Both the position numbers and the translations under genes were made by a program. This document shows positions 32,705 to 41,809 of a stretch of DNA of 64,000 nucleotides, in pieces. This stretch comes from Nonomuraea fuscirosea (lineage in GTDB: Bacteria > Actinomycetota > Actinomycetes > Streptosporangiales > Streptosporangiaceae): assembly GCF_003001935.1 (NCBI RefSeq), contig NZ_PVNG01000004.1:248001-312000 (forward strand), in the 5' to 3' direction. Position 1 is the stretch's first letter. Each line of letters opens with the position of its first letter. The notes below the pieces were generated by a model. It made no database searches. It was given only the letters and a program-made list of their open reading frames with translations, and was not told the DNA's origin.

Positions 32705-34831
32705 GTGGATACGAGCGGATATACCACCGCCGGGGGCATCGGTGTCGAGCGCGAGACACGCCAGGTGGACGAGGCCGCCCTCGAAGAGATCGTGACAGCC
32801 CTCTCGGAGCGGCGCGGGGGTGCCTTCTCCTCGGGTATGGACTACCCGGGCCGCTACAGCCGATGGGCCTTCGGCTACGTCGACCCGTGCCTGGAGCTGG
32901 TGGCCAAGGGCCGGACGATCTCGGCCACCGCGCTCAACGAGCGCGGCCGGGTCGTGCTGCCCGCCGTCGCCTCCTGCCTGCTGGCCGCGGGCAAGCCGGT
33001 CACCGAGCCCACGGCCGACCGCGTCGAGGTGTACGTGGCCGAGTCCGAGGACCTCCTGCCGGAGGAGATGCGCAGCCGCCGGCCCACCGTCTTCACCGCC
33101 ATCCGCGAGGTCATCGCCGCCTTCAAGGGCGACGACCCGCACCTCGGCCTCTACGGCGCCTTCGGCTACGACCTGGCCTTCCAGTTCGAGCCGATCAGGC
33201 AGGAGCTCGTCCGCCCCGACGACCAGCGCGACCTCGTGCTGCACCTGCCCGACCGCCTCGTCGTGATCGACCGGCAGCGCGAGACCAGCGTCGAGCACCG
33301 CTACGAGTTCACCGTCGACGGCACGAGCACCCGCGGCCTGGAGCGCACCGGCGAGACCGCGCCCCCGGTCACCCCCGGCGTGCCGGGCAAGGACCCGGAG
33401 AAGGGCGAATACGCCAAGGTCGTGGCCGCCGCCAAGGAGAAGTTCAAGCGCGGCGACCTGTTCGAGGTCGTGCCCGGCCAGGTCTTCCACGCCACCTGCG
33501 CCGACCCGTCCGGCTTCTACCGCGGCCTGTGCACCAGCAACCCCGCCCCGTACGAGTTCATCATCAGTCTCGGCGAGGGCGAGCACCTGGTCGGCGCCTC
33601 GCCCGAGATGTACGTCCGGGTGAGCGGCGACCGGGTCGAGACCTGCCCGATCTCCGGCACCATCGCCCGCGGCAGCAACCCCGTCGAGGACGCCGAGGCC
33701 ATCCGCACGCTGCTGTCCAGCGTGAAGGAGGAGTCGGAGCTGACCATGTGCACCGACGTCGACCGCAACGACAAGTCGCGCATCTGCGTCCCCGGCACCG
33801 TCAAGGTCATCGGCCGCCGCCAGATCGAGCTCTACTCCCGCCTGATCCACACCGTCGACCACATCGAGGGCCGGCTGCGCCCCGAGTTCGACGCGCTCGA
33901 CGCCTTCCTCACCCACATGTGGGCCGTCACGGTCACCGGTGCGCCCAAGACGTGGGCCATGCAGTTCATCGAGGACCACGAGGCCACCACCCGCCGCTGG
34001 TACGGCGGCGCCATCGGCTTCATCGGCTTCGACGGCTCCATGAACACCGGCCTCACCCTGCGTACCGCGCAGATCAAGCACGGCGTGGCGACCGTCAGGG
34101 CCGGAGCCACGCTGCTGTTCGACTCCGACCCCGAGGCGGAGGAGCGCGAGACCGAGCTCAAGGCCAGCGCCCTGCTCGGAGCCCTGGCCGCGGTCAACCA
34201 GCCCGGCGCGGCGCCGGTGGCCGAGCCCAGGGAGCAGCCGGGGCTGGGCATGAAGGTGCTGCTCGTCGACCACGAGGACTCCTTCGTCAACACCCTGGCC
34301 GACTACTTCCGCCAGGAGGGCGCGGACGTGGTGACGCTGCGCCACGGCTTCCCCGTCCAGATGATCGACGACATCGCGCCCGACCTGGTGGTGCTCTCGC
34401 CCGGCCCCGGCTGGCCGACCGACTTCGGCATGGCCGCCCTGCTCGACCAGGTCTACGCCCGCGACCTGCCCGTCTTCGGCGTCTGCCTCGGCCTGCAGGC
34501 CATGGTCGAGCAGGCCGGCGGCAGCCTGGAGCTGCTCGACTACCCCGAGCACGGTAAGCGCGGCCAGGTGACCAGGCTGGGCGGCAGCGCGCTGCTCGAC
34601 GGGCTGCCCGCGGAGTTCACCGCGGCCCGCTACCACTCGCTGCACGCCAAGCGCCCCGGCGTGGTCGGCTTCACCCCGACCGCGCTCACGCCCGACGGCA
34701 ACGTCATGGCGATCGAGGACACCGCGCGCCGGCGCTTCGCCGTGCAGTTCCACCCCGAGTCGATCCTCACCCAGGAGGGCTCGGCCGGCGCGAAGATCAT
34801 CGCGAACGTGCTGCGTCTTGCCCGCAGGTAG
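32705..34831 (+). CDS. trpE: Anthranilate synthase, fused TrpE-TrpG
   Basis: About 708 residues. The first about 505 are the chorismate-binding TrpE component (GASPEMYVRVSGDRVETCPISGTIARG, DVDRNDKSRICVPGTVKVIGRR, TVTGAPKTWAMQFI). After a Pro/Glu linker comes a class I glutamine amidotransferase (KVLLVDHEDSFVNTLADYF) with the nucleophile Cys in VFGVCLGLQAM and the His-x-Glu in QFHPES. It makes anthranilate from chorismate and glutamine. GTG 32705 lies just past the attenuator, with AAAGGGG upstream; a longer frame would run into the terminator. Single-chain TrpE-G also occurs in rhizobia and some Streptomyces; whether this serves primary Trp or a natural-product pathway is open. Confidence 0.93.
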   Translation: MDTSGYTTAGGIGVERETRQVDEAALEEIVTALSERRGGAFSSGMDYPGRYSRWAFGYVDPCLELVAKGRTISATALNERGRVVLPAVASCLLAAGKPVTEPTADRVEVYVAESEDLLPEEMRSRRPTVFTAIREVIAAFKGDDPHLGLYGAFGYDLAFQFEPIRQELVRPDDQRDLVLHLPDRLVVIDRQRETSVEHRYEFTVDGTSTRGLERTGETAPPVTPGVPGKDPEKGEYAKVVAAAKEKFKRGDLFEVVPGQVFHATCADPSGFYRGLCTSNPAPYEFIISLGEGEHLVGASPEMYVRVSGDRVETCPISGTIARGSNPVEDAEAIRTLLSSVKEESELTMCTDVDRNDKSRICVPGTVKVIGRRQIELYSRLIHTVDHIEGRLRPEFDALDAFLTHMWAVTVTGAPKTWAMQFIEDHEATTRRWYGGAIGFIGFDGSMNTGLTLRTAQIKHGVATVRAGATLLFDSDPEAEERETELKASALLGALAAVNQPGAAPVAEPREQPGLGMKVLLVDHEDSFVNTLADYFRQEGADVVTLRHGFPVQMIDDIAPDLVVLSPGPGWPTDFGMAALLDQVYARDLPVFGVCLGLQAMVEQAGGSLELLDYPEHGKRGQVTRLGGSALLDGLPAEFTAARYHSLHAKRPGVVGFTPTALTPDGNVMAIEDTARRRFAVQFHPESILTQEGSAGAKIIANVLRLARR

Positions 34832-34864
34832 GTAAAACGCGCGCGGGAGCGTGCGGAGCTCCCC

Positions 34865-34870
34865 TAGAGT
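34865..34870 (+). promoter_or_regulatory. -10 element TAGAGT, leaderless start of amidohydrolase
   Basis: TAGAGT fits TANNNT and ends 6 bases before ATG 34877, so the mRNA is probably leaderless. A TGCGGAG/CTCCGCA stem (34852-34858 / 34871-34877) encloses it and may also end trpE transcription. Confidence 0.5.
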
Positions 34871-34876
34871 CTCCGC

Positions 34877-36268
34877 ATGCTCCCCGTAGACCTGCCCGGC
34901 ACGGTGCGTGACGCGCTGCTCGCCCCGCTCGTCGACCACCACTGCCACGGGGTGCGCCGCGACGACCTCAGCCGGGCCGGATTCGAGCTGCTCATCAGCG
35001 CGGGCGGCGTTCCGGCGCCGCCCGGCACCACCCACTTCGACACCCCGTCCGGCGCGGCCGTGCGCCGCTGGTGCGCGCCGCTGCTCGACCTGGAACCGCA
35101 CGCCCCGCCCGCCGTCTACCTGGCCCGCCGGGCCGAGCTGGGCGCGGGCGAGGTCAACCGGCGGCTGCTCGCCGGAGCCGGGGTCGTGGCGTTCCTGGTG
35201 GACTCCGCGCGCGAGGACGCCGACCTGCTCAGCGCCGCCGAGACGGGCCGGCACGGCGGGGCCGCCGCCGACGAGCTCGTCCGGATCGAGGAGATCGAGC
35301 GCGACGTCGCCTCAACGGCGCAGCTCGCCGTCGACTACCTCGACTCCCTGGGGGAGGAGCTGGCCGGCCGCGCCGCCAGGGCGGTCGGCGTCAAGACTGT
35401 CATCGGCCCTCTGTGCGGCCTCGACCTCGACCCGGCCAGGCCCGCCAGGGGAGCGGTCATCGCCGCGGCCAACCGGCGCCTGGCCGACCCCAAGGAGCCG
35501 CTGACGGATCCCGTCCTGCTCAGCTACCTGCTCTGGAGCGGGATCGACGTCGCCAGGGAGCGCGGCCTGCCGGTCCAGTTCCACACCGGCTTCGGCGCCC
35601 CGGGCACCCTACGCGCCGACCACCCGGCCGATCCCTCGGTCGGCCACGGGCTCGGCCACGGACTCGGCCACGGACTCGGGCTCGGGCTCGGGCACGGGAC
35701 TGGGGTCGGGCACGAAGCCGGCGCCGGGCACGCGGCTGGGACCGGATATGGAGCTGGGACCGGATACGGAGCTGGACTCGGGCACGGGGCTGGGATCGGG
35801 CACGGGGCTGGGATCGGGCACGCGGCCGGGATCGGGCACGGGCTCGCGCGGGCGGCCGAGCCGGACCGGGCCGACCCCGCCGGGCTCGGCCGCTTCGCCG
35901 CCGCGCTGCAGCCCCTCGGGGTGCCGATGATCCTGCTGCACCCCTACCCGTTCCACCGCCAGGCCGCCCACCTGGCCGGGGCGTTCCCGCACGTGTACGT
36001 GGACGCCGGCCTCGCCCTGCCGCACCTCGGCGCCGGCGCCCGGGTCATGGACGAGCTGCTGGAGCTGGCGCCGTTCCACAAGCAGCTGTTCAGCTCCGGC
36101 TGCCACGGCCTGGCCGAGAGCGCCTACCTCGGCGCCCTGACCTTCCGGCGCGCCCTCGCGGCGGCCCTCGCCGCCCGGCTCGGCTCGGGGGAGTGGAGCA
36201 TCGCCGACGCGGCCCGGGTCGCCCACATGATCGGCTCAGGCAACGCCCGGCGCATCTACCGCTTGTGA
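34877..36268 (+). CDS. FluG-like amidohydrolase with His-Gly repeat insertion
   Basis: 463 residues of the amidohydrolase-2 type found as the N-terminal half of FluG/glutamine-synthetase fusions. VDHHCHG carries the N-terminal metal-binding His pair, VQFHTGFG and ILLHPYPFHRQAA supply later His ligands. Two oddities stand out. A 68-residue His-Gly-Ala repeat (about 256-323) is inserted after FHTGFG. Where relatives read SSDAFG, here it is SSGCHG, so the late metal-binding Asp seems absent. It may be catalytically altered or inactive. No glutamine synthetase gene is adjacent. Probable leaderless start. Confidence 0.75.
   Translation: MLPVDLPGTVRDALLAPLVDHHCHGVRRDDLSRAGFELLISAGGVPAPPGTTHFDTPSGAAVRRWCAPLLDLEPHAPPAVYLARRAELGAGEVNRRLLAGAGVVAFLVDSAREDADLLSAAETGRHGGAAADELVRIEEIERDVASTAQLAVDYLDSLGEELAGRAARAVGVKTVIGPLCGLDLDPARPARGAVIAAANRRLADPKEPLTDPVLLSYLLWSGIDVARERGLPVQFHTGFGAPGTLRADHPADPSVGHGLGHGLGHGLGLGLGHGTGVGHEAGAGHAAGTGYGAGTGYGAGLGHGAGIGHGAGIGHAAGIGHGLARAAEPDRADPAGLGRFAAALQPLGVPMILLHPYPFHRQAAHLAGAFPHVYVDAGLALPHLGAGARVMDELLELAPFHKQLFSSGCHGLAESAYLGALTFRRALAAALAARLGSGEWSIADAARVAHMIGSGNARRIYRL
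35642..35846 (+). repeat. In-frame GH-rich minisatellite (12/18-bp units)
   Basis: About 205 bp of imperfect tandem units, first 12 bp (Gly-His-Gly-Leu) then 18 bp (Gly-x-Gly-His-Gly-Ala and Tyr variants), encode ten His and two Tyr in a Gly-rich run. The frame is preserved. Regular Gly-x-His spacing could bind Ni, Zn or Cu, but this may be a byproduct of a neutral expansion. Confidence 0.9.
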
Positions 36269-36618
36269 GCCCGCCCCCTTTCGGTCGCCCGCCCCGCCCA
36301 GGTCGCTGAGCCGCGGCGGCCGGGTGGGCGGCGGGATAGGCGGGTGGGCGGCGCGCCTCCGGCACACGGACGGCCCACGGGGCCACCCTCCGCCGTGAGG
36401 CTGCCCTCCGCCGTCAGGCCGGTCTGCGCCGTCAGGTCGGTCTGCGCCGCGAGGTCACCCTCTGCCGTTGGGTCGCACAACGGGAAGTGATCAGTATCGC
36501 GTTAATCGAGAAATGCATATTTCCCAATAGATGACATCAAATCGTGATTTGTCTATTAGTCAATGACGCAGTCATGATCGAGGGCGCCAGTGTCCCTACA
36601 ACACCACCTGGAGGTGTC
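36269..36618 (+). promoter_or_regulatory. Long intergenic region and promoter island of M4 protease
   Basis: The 350-bp gap has two halves. From about 36385 to 36475 there is a decayed direct repeat around CTGCGCCGTCAGGTCGG/CCTCCGCCGTCAGG. From 36480 to 36590 lies a strongly A/T-rich island with the perfect dyad CAAATC-GT-GATTTG (36538-36551), flanking AATAGA (36526-36531) / TCTATT (36552-36557), and TGAC-GCA-GTCA (36564-36574). It looks like a regulated promoter for the protease gene. GGAGG at 36610 serves GTG 36619. Confidence 0.55.
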
Positions 36619-39267
36619 GTGTCCTGGCGCCCCATCACTCTCATCGCCGCCTTATGCCTGACGCTTTCCGTACCGGGAGTAGCCGCCGCCGACGACCCGC
36701 CGCCCGAGGTCGAGCAGCGGGCGGGCACCCAAGCGCCCGCCGAGGTCAGCGGCCTGTCCGAGCCCGCGCGGGCCGCCGACCCCGTCGCCGCGGCCAAGGC
36801 GCACCTGACCGACCCCCGTTACCACCTCGACCCCGCCGACCTGCAGCCGGTCCGCACCGTCGTGGACGGCCAGGACGAGACGGTCAGGTTCGCCCAGCGC
36901 CATCGCGGCGTGCCGGTCTTCGGCGCCCACTACCTCGTCCACCTCCGCAAGGACGGCGCCCAGCGCGAGATCGTCGGCGCGGGCGGCCGCTTCCTGACCG
37001 AGCTGACCGTGGACACCACCCCGACGGTGACCAAGGAGACCGCCGAGAAGATCGCCATTGGCCTGCGGCCGCGCGGCTACACCGGCCGCGAGCGGCCGGC
37101 GGCCACGGCCCGCGAGCTCGTCGTGCTGCCGCGCGGCACCGGTGTGCTCGCCTGGCACGTCGTCCTGAACTCGCGCTCGGAGCGCGGGAGCACCGGGCCG
37201 GCGAGTCCGCCGATGCTGCTCGACACGTACGTGGACGCCCACTCGGGCCGCCCCCTGTTCACCGTGGACCGGCTCAGGAGAGAGGGCCCCGTCCAGGGCA
37301 CCGGGCGCACCGCGCACGGCAGCGACGTCACCCTGAACGCCTACGAACGCGCCGACGGCGCCGTCGAGCTGCGCGACCGCGCCCGCCCGATGTGGAACGG
37401 CAGCACCGGCGAGATCCTCACCTACGACGCCGCCGGCGCCGACGTCCAGGGCTTCCTCGAGCCGGGCATCCCGCCGGGCACCGAGCTCGCCGAGTCGCCG
37501 TCGCCCGTCTTCGGCCCCGAGCACACCGCCACCGGCGCCGTGGACGCCCACCACGGCGCGGGCCTGGTGTACGAGTTCTACCGCGGGCTGGGCCGCGACG
37601 GCCTCGACGGCCAGGGCGGCACCATGCTCTCCGTGGTCAACGTCACCGCCGGCGGGCAGCCGTTCACCAACGCCTTCTGGGACGGCACCAAGATGGTCTA
37701 CGGCGGCGGCGGGACCGACTACCACTCCTTCGCCGCCAGCCTCGACGTGGTCGGCCACGAGATGACCCACGGCGTCATCACCCACAGCGCCGACCTGGTC
37801 TACCTGGGCCAGTCGGGCGCGATCAACGAGGGCCTGGCCGACTACTTCGGCAACGCCGTCCAGGTGGACGCGCTCGGCATCCCGATGAGCGACCCCGACG
37901 CGAGCCTGCTCGGAGAGGGGCTGTGCAAGAACCTGCCGCCCGCCGAGTGCGCGGGCCGCGACCTCGACGACGCCCGCGTGGCCGCCGAGGACTATCTCGG
38001 GCTCACCATCGCCCTCGACAACGGCGGGGTGCACGTCAACTCCACCATCTTCTCCGGCGCCCTCTGGGACGTCAGGGAGCAGCTCGGCGGGCGCAGGGCC
38101 GACAGGCTCGCCTACAAGGCGCTGACCGAGTACATGACGCCGCTGGACGACTTCGTGGACGGCCGGCGCGCCGTCGAGTCGGCCGCACGCGCGCTCGGCT
38201 GGCCGGCCCGTGACCGGCTCACCGTCGCGCGGGCCTTCGACCGGCACGGCATCAAGCCCGGCTGGGAGCGCCACCTGCGCACCGACAGCCGGCTGCTCAT
38301 CGACGGCGTCACCGACTTCAACGCCGTGCCCGACGTGGCCGGCGACCGGTATGTGATCTCCGACTCCTCACCCGACGCCACCGCGCCCAGCCGGATCCTC
38401 ACCGGGCGCCTGCGGGGCGGCAAGCCGGTGGTCCTGGCCGCCGACGACCGGTGGAACTACTACCCCAAGACCGACGGCGCCCAGGTCGTCTGGGCCTCCT
38501 TCGACGACGCCAGGACCAGCTTCAGGGTCAGCGCCCGCCCGATCGACGGGAGCGCGCCCGCTCGCGTCGTGCAGGACACGCCGGACGTGGTGACCGGGCT
38601 GGCGGTCGCCGGTGACGTCATCGCCTGGGAGGCCTTCGATCCGGCGAGCGGCGAGGTCGAGGTCTGGGCCAAGCGGGGTGCCGCCGCCCCCGTGCGGCTC
38701 AGCGCCGAGGCGGGCGTCTCCGGGTATTCGCCCTCGATCAGGGGCGGCAAGGTCGCCTACACGCGCGAGTGGGAGGAGGGCGGCTTCTTCCACAGCACGC
38801 CCGCCGTCTACGACCTGGCCACCGGCACGCAGGTCGTCGTCCCCGAGGTGCCCGGCACCGTGGGCCCGTCGTACACCGTGATGCCGATCCTGCTGGAGCG
38901 GTACGTCGTCTGGACCGCCGACACCAACTTCGACGGGCGCTTCGCCGTCATGCGGGCCGCCCACGACGGCACCGGCTCGACCGCCGTCGTGCCCGACGGG
39001 CCGGCCGCGCCCACCCTCAACTGGTTCGACGCCAACGACAGCACGATCTCCATGGGCTTGTGGCCCGACGGCGACACGCTGGGCAACGCCACCCTGCCCA
39101 AGGTGTTCCAGGTCCCGCTCACCGGCGGCACGCCGCGGCGCGTGTCCTGCAACGCCGGGGCGCAGGACTACTTCTCCGCGGGGACGGGCGCCAGGCTCGC
39201 CTGGCTCGACGGCACCGACGGGAACACCGACCTGGTGACCCGCGACCGGCCCGTCGTCCGCTGCTGA
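36619..39267 (+). CDS. Secreted M4-family (thermolysin-like) metalloprotease
   Basis: About 882 residues: signal peptide (1-25), FTP/propeptide region (about 50-235; VPVFGAHYLVHLRKDGAQREIVG), then the M4 catalytic domain with VVGHEMTHGVITH (HExxH zinc site), the third ligand in AINEGLADYFGN, and NGGVHVNSTIFSGALWD (catalytic His region). The C-terminal about 300 residues are TolB/beta-propeller-like repeats (DGAQVVWASFDD, GKVAYTREWEE, RYVVWTADTN). GTG 36619 follows GGAGG and opens the signal peptide. It probably digests extracellular protein; the promoter island upstream suggests tight regulation. Confidence 0.9.
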   Translation: MSWRPITLIAALCLTLSVPGVAAADDPPPEVEQRAGTQAPAEVSGLSEPARAADPVAAAKAHLTDPRYHLDPADLQPVRTVVDGQDETVRFAQRHRGVPVFGAHYLVHLRKDGAQREIVGAGGRFLTELTVDTTPTVTKETAEKIAIGLRPRGYTGRERPAATARELVVLPRGTGVLAWHVVLNSRSERGSTGPASPPMLLDTYVDAHSGRPLFTVDRLRREGPVQGTGRTAHGSDVTLNAYERADGAVELRDRARPMWNGSTGEILTYDAAGADVQGFLEPGIPPGTELAESPSPVFGPEHTATGAVDAHHGAGLVYEFYRGLGRDGLDGQGGTMLSVVNVTAGGQPFTNAFWDGTKMVYGGGGTDYHSFAASLDVVGHEMTHGVITHSADLVYLGQSGAINEGLADYFGNAVQVDALGIPMSDPDASLLGEGLCKNLPPAECAGRDLDDARVAAEDYLGLTIALDNGGVHVNSTIFSGALWDVREQLGGRRADRLAYKALTEYMTPLDDFVDGRRAVESAARALGWPARDRLTVARAFDRHGIKPGWERHLRTDSRLLIDGVTDFNAVPDVAGDRYVISDSSPDATAPSRILTGRLRGGKPVVLAADDRWNYYPKTDGAQVVWASFDDARTSFRVSARPIDGSAPARVVQDTPDVVTGLAVAGDVIAWEAFDPASGEVEVWAKRGAAAPVRLSAEAGVSGYSPSIRGGKVAYTREWEEGGFFHSTPAVYDLATGTQVVVPEVPGTVGPSYTVMPILLERYVVWTADTNFDGRFAVMRAAHDGTGSTAVVPDGPAAPTLNWFDANDSTISMGLWPDGDTLGNATLPKVFQVPLTGGTPRRVSCNAGAQDYFSAGTGARLAWLDGTDGNTDLVTRDRPVVRC

Positions 39268-39320
39268 GCCGGGTCCGGCCAGGTCGGCGGCCCCGTCGGC
39301 GGCCGGGCCGGGCCCAAGGC

Positions 39321-39357
39321 GGCGCCCGCCGTACCACGCGAGGGGGCGGCGGGCGCC
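39321..39357 (+). terminator. Terminator hairpin after M4 protease
   Basis: GGCGCCCGCCG (39321-39331) pairs perfectly with CGGCGGGCGCC (39347-39357), an 11-bp stem with a 15-base loop, 53 bp after the protease stop and 70 bp before thyX. No T tract. Confidence 0.65.
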
Positions 39358-39426
39358 GACTCGCGTCCGGGGCCGTGACCTGGTTTGCTTGAGCCGGCAC
39401 ATCGTCAAGCAGAACGGGGGGCGCGG

Positions 39427-40161
39427 ATGGGCGCAATGGAGCCGCAGGCCGAGGTCAAGTTCCGGAGCGACATGGACGTGGAGCTGGTCAAGTCGGCCGC
39501 TTCCGACGCCGACGTGTTGTGGGCGGCACGCGTCTCCACTAAGGGCGAGAGCTCGCTGGCCGAGATCGAGGCGGACCCCCAGCGCTCCAAGGGCCTGATC
39601 AACTTCCTGATGCGCGACCGGCACGGCACGCCGTTCGAACACTCGTCCATGACGTTCTACGTCAGCGCGCCGATCTTCGTCTTCCGCGAGTTCATGCGGC
39701 ACCGCACGTTCTCCTACAACGAGGAGTCCGGCCGGTACCGGCAGCTCGAACCGGTCTTCTACGTGCCCGGCCCCGACCGCAAGCTGGTCCAGGAGGGCAA
39801 GCCCGGCAAATACGTGTTCACCGACGGCACGCCCGAGCAGCAGGAGCTGGTCGCCGAGACGACGCGGGAGAGCTACCGGCAGTCCTACCGGGCCTACCTG
39901 GAGATGATCGAGGCGGGGGTGGCCCGCGAGGTGGCCCGCACGGTGCTTCCCGTCGGCCTCTACTCCTCGATGTACGCCACCTGCAACGCCCGCGCGCTGA
40001 TGAACTTCCTGTCGTTGCGCGTCAAGCGGGACGACTCCACCTTCCCCTCGTTCCCGCAGCGGGAGATCGAGATGGTCGCGGAGCGGATGGAGGCGCTCTG
40101 GGCGGAGCTCATGCCGCTCACCCACGCGGCCTTCGAGGCCAACGGCCGCGTCTGCCCCTGA
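39427..40161 (+). CDS. thyX: FAD-dependent thymidylate synthase ThyX
   Basis: 244 residues. The ThyX signature RHRTFSYNEESGRY is at about 91-104, with the dUMP/FAD contacts HGTPFEHSSMTF (66-77) and the C-terminal YSSMYATCNARALMNFLSLR. It converts dUMP to dTMP using methylene-tetrahydrofolate and reduced flavin. ATG 39427 follows a GGGGGG stretch; ATG 39436 is a possible alternative. In many actinobacteria thyX neighbours dapA/dapB; here it stands alone between a protease and a convergent unit. Confidence 0.95.
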   Translation: MGAMEPQAEVKFRSDMDVELVKSAASDADVLWAARVSTKGESSLAEIEADPQRSKGLINFLMRDRHGTPFEHSSMTFYVSAPIFVFREFMRHRTFSYNEESGRYRQLEPVFYVPGPDRKLVQEGKPGKYVFTDGTPEQQELVAETTRESYRQSYRAYLEMIEAGVAREVARTVLPVGLYSSMYATCNARALMNFLSLRVKRDDSTFPSFPQREIEMVAERMEALWAELMPLTHAAFEANGRVCP

Positions 40162-40195
40162 GGCCGGCGGTCACGTCCGCCCCGACGGCCGCGTC

Positions 40196-40226
40196 CGCCT
40201 GAGCCGTCGCACGGACGGCTCAGGCG
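40196..40226. terminator. Convergent terminator, 13-bp stem
   Basis: The arms 40196-40208 (ending CCTGAGCCGTC) and 40214-40226 (GACGGCTCAGG onward) are perfectly complementary with a 5-base loop. It lies between thyX and the minus-strand MoaD-like gene, so it probably stops both. Confidence 0.8.
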
Positions 40227-40263
40227 CGGGCCGGGAGAGGGGCAGACGAGCAGGCGGGCGGGC

Positions 40264-40575
40264 TCAGGCGAGGGCCGGGAGCACGTAGACCTCGGCCCCC
40301 GGGGGCAGGGCGCAGTCGAGGCCGCCGAGCCCCCGGGCGTTCTCGCCGCACACGATCATGCTGATGTGCCGGCGGATGCGCCCGTAGTCGTCGCGCAGCC
40401 GCTCCTCCAGCATCGGGTGCGTACGGCGCAGCGTGTCGAGGGCCGAGCCCAGCGTGGGCGGGGAGTGGCGGTCGGCGCCCACGGCGAAGACCTTGACCTC
40501 CGTCCGCCCGCTCACCCATCTGCGCAGCGAACTGGGCAGCACGAAGACGACCATCGTCACCGGTTTCGCGATCAA
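40264..40575 (-). CDS. MoaD/ThiS-like ubiquitin-fold protein without Gly-Gly tail
   Basis: 103 residues in the frame, with a beta-grasp pattern: MVVFVLPSSLRRWVSG, then TLGSALDTLRRTHPMLEERL, ISMIVCGENARGLGGLDCALPPGAEVYVLPALA. It looks like a MoaD/ThiS-type sulfur carrier, but the C-terminus ends VLPALA without the Gly-Gly needed for adenylation. TTG 40575 abuts the stop of the propeller gene; a GTG (40560) or ATG (40554) start is also possible. Its tight linkage to the propeller gene suggests a joint role; such pairing is known in actinobacteria but not, to my knowledge, explained. Confidence 0.7.
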   Translation of the reverse strand: MIAKPVTMVVFVLPSSLRRWVSGRTEVKVFAVGADRHSPPTLGSALDTLRRTHPMLEERLRDDYGRIRRHISMIVCGENARGLGGLDCALPPGAEVYVLPALA

Positions 40576-41655
40576 CTAGAGCACCGCCGCGCGCACGGTG
40601 AGCACGTCGGGCAGGTGCCGGGCGACCGTCGACCAGGTCTCGCCGTCGTCGCGCGAGCAGTGGACCTCACCGTCGCGGGTGCCGAAGAACAGCCCCGCCT
40701 CCGAGGCGGTCATCGCGTCGCGCAGCACGGTCGCGTAGACCGGGCCCTCGGGCAGCCCCGTGGAGCACGGCTGCCAGCTCGCGCCGGCGTCGTCGCTGCG
40801 GTAGACCCGGTAGCGGTGGTCCACCGGCGTGCGGTCGACGTCGGCCGTCAGCGGCAGCACGTAGACCGTGTCGGGCCGCGACGGGTGCGCCACGATCGGG
40901 AAGCCGAAGTCGGACGGCAGCGAAGAGCCGATGTCGCGTCAGGTGCCGCCGAAGTCGTCGCTGCGGTAGACGCCGAAGTGGTGCTGCAGGTAGAGCCGCT
41001 CGGGCCGGGACGGATGCATCGACACCTTGTGCACGCACTGCCCGAACTCCGGATACTGCTGACCCTCGGGCAGGAACGGCGCCCGGATGTTCTTGTTGGC
41101 CGCCTCCCACGACCGGCCCCCGTCGGAGGTGCGGTAGAAGCCCGCGGCCGAGACGGCGACGGCCATGACCTCGGGGTCGGCCGGATGACCGACGATCGTG
41201 TGCAGGCACAGCCCGCCGCCGCCCGGCTGCCAGTGCTCGCGGTGCGGATGGTCCCACAGCCCCTCGACCAGGCGGTAGGTGATGCCGCCGTCCTCCGAGC
41301 GGAACAGCGCGGCCGGCTCGACGCCCGCCCACACCACGCCCGGCTCGGACGGGGAGGGGAGCAGCTGCCAGACCCTGCTCAGGGTGGCCTCGGTCTTCTC
41401 GGGGAAGGCGATGGGCGGCTGCTCCGCCTCCTGCCAGCTCGCGCCGAGATCGTCGGAGTACATCACCGACGGGCCGAAGTGGCCGTATTCGATCCCGGCC
41501 AGCAGGCGGGGAGTGGCGCCGCGGGTGTCGATGGCCACGGAGGTCACCGCGATCGTGGAGAACTGGATCGGCTCGATCTCGAAGGGGCCGCCGCCCGCCG
41601 AGCGGGCGAGGAACAGGCCCTTGCGGGTGCCGATCGCGAGCACTGCGTCGCTCAT
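40576..41655 (-). pseudogene. BNR/WD40-type beta-propeller gene with in-frame TGA
   Basis: The 360-codon frame encodes a BNR-repeat propeller (Asp-boxes such as SDDLGASWQ, SEDGGITY, SDGGRSWE, SDDAGASWQ, SRDDGETWS), like exo-sialidase or photosystem-assembly-factor-type proteins. ATG 41655 has GGAGC upstream. Codon 239 (complement of 40939-40941) is TGA. The frame continues in register on both sides: YRSDDFGGT, stop, RDIGSSLPSDFGFP. By repeat logic this position should be Trp (TGG), so one base change explains it. It may be a nonsense mutation, a sequencing error, or readthrough (UGA followed by C). Without readthrough only the first 238 residues are made. Confidence 0.8.
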
Positions 41656-41809
41656 GACATTGCTCCAATGTTCGCTTGCGGCCCATGGTGCCACGCGGCA
41701 CCGACAGTTACCGAGGACTGGGAGATTCCCCGCAGAAGGGCGGCCGGCCGGGCCCTCATTACCTCCCGGGTAATCGAGAGCTTTCCCCCCGCTCGATACC
41801 GTGTGCGGC
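41656..41809. promoter_or_regulatory. Divergent promoter region of propeller gene and XRE regulator
   Basis: This 154-bp gap serves both directions. TACCGT (41797-41802) ends 7 bases before ATG 41810, a TANNNT -10 implying a leaderless regulator mRNA. ACCTCCCGGGTAAT near 41761-41774 is a candidate operator with a short CCCGGG core. Autoregulation is inferred. Confidence 0.45.

Noticed and set aside
32597..35254. 885-codon minus-strand frame opposite trpEG
   Set aside because: Antisense shadow; the plus strand encodes complete TrpE and TrpG motifs and an attenuator.
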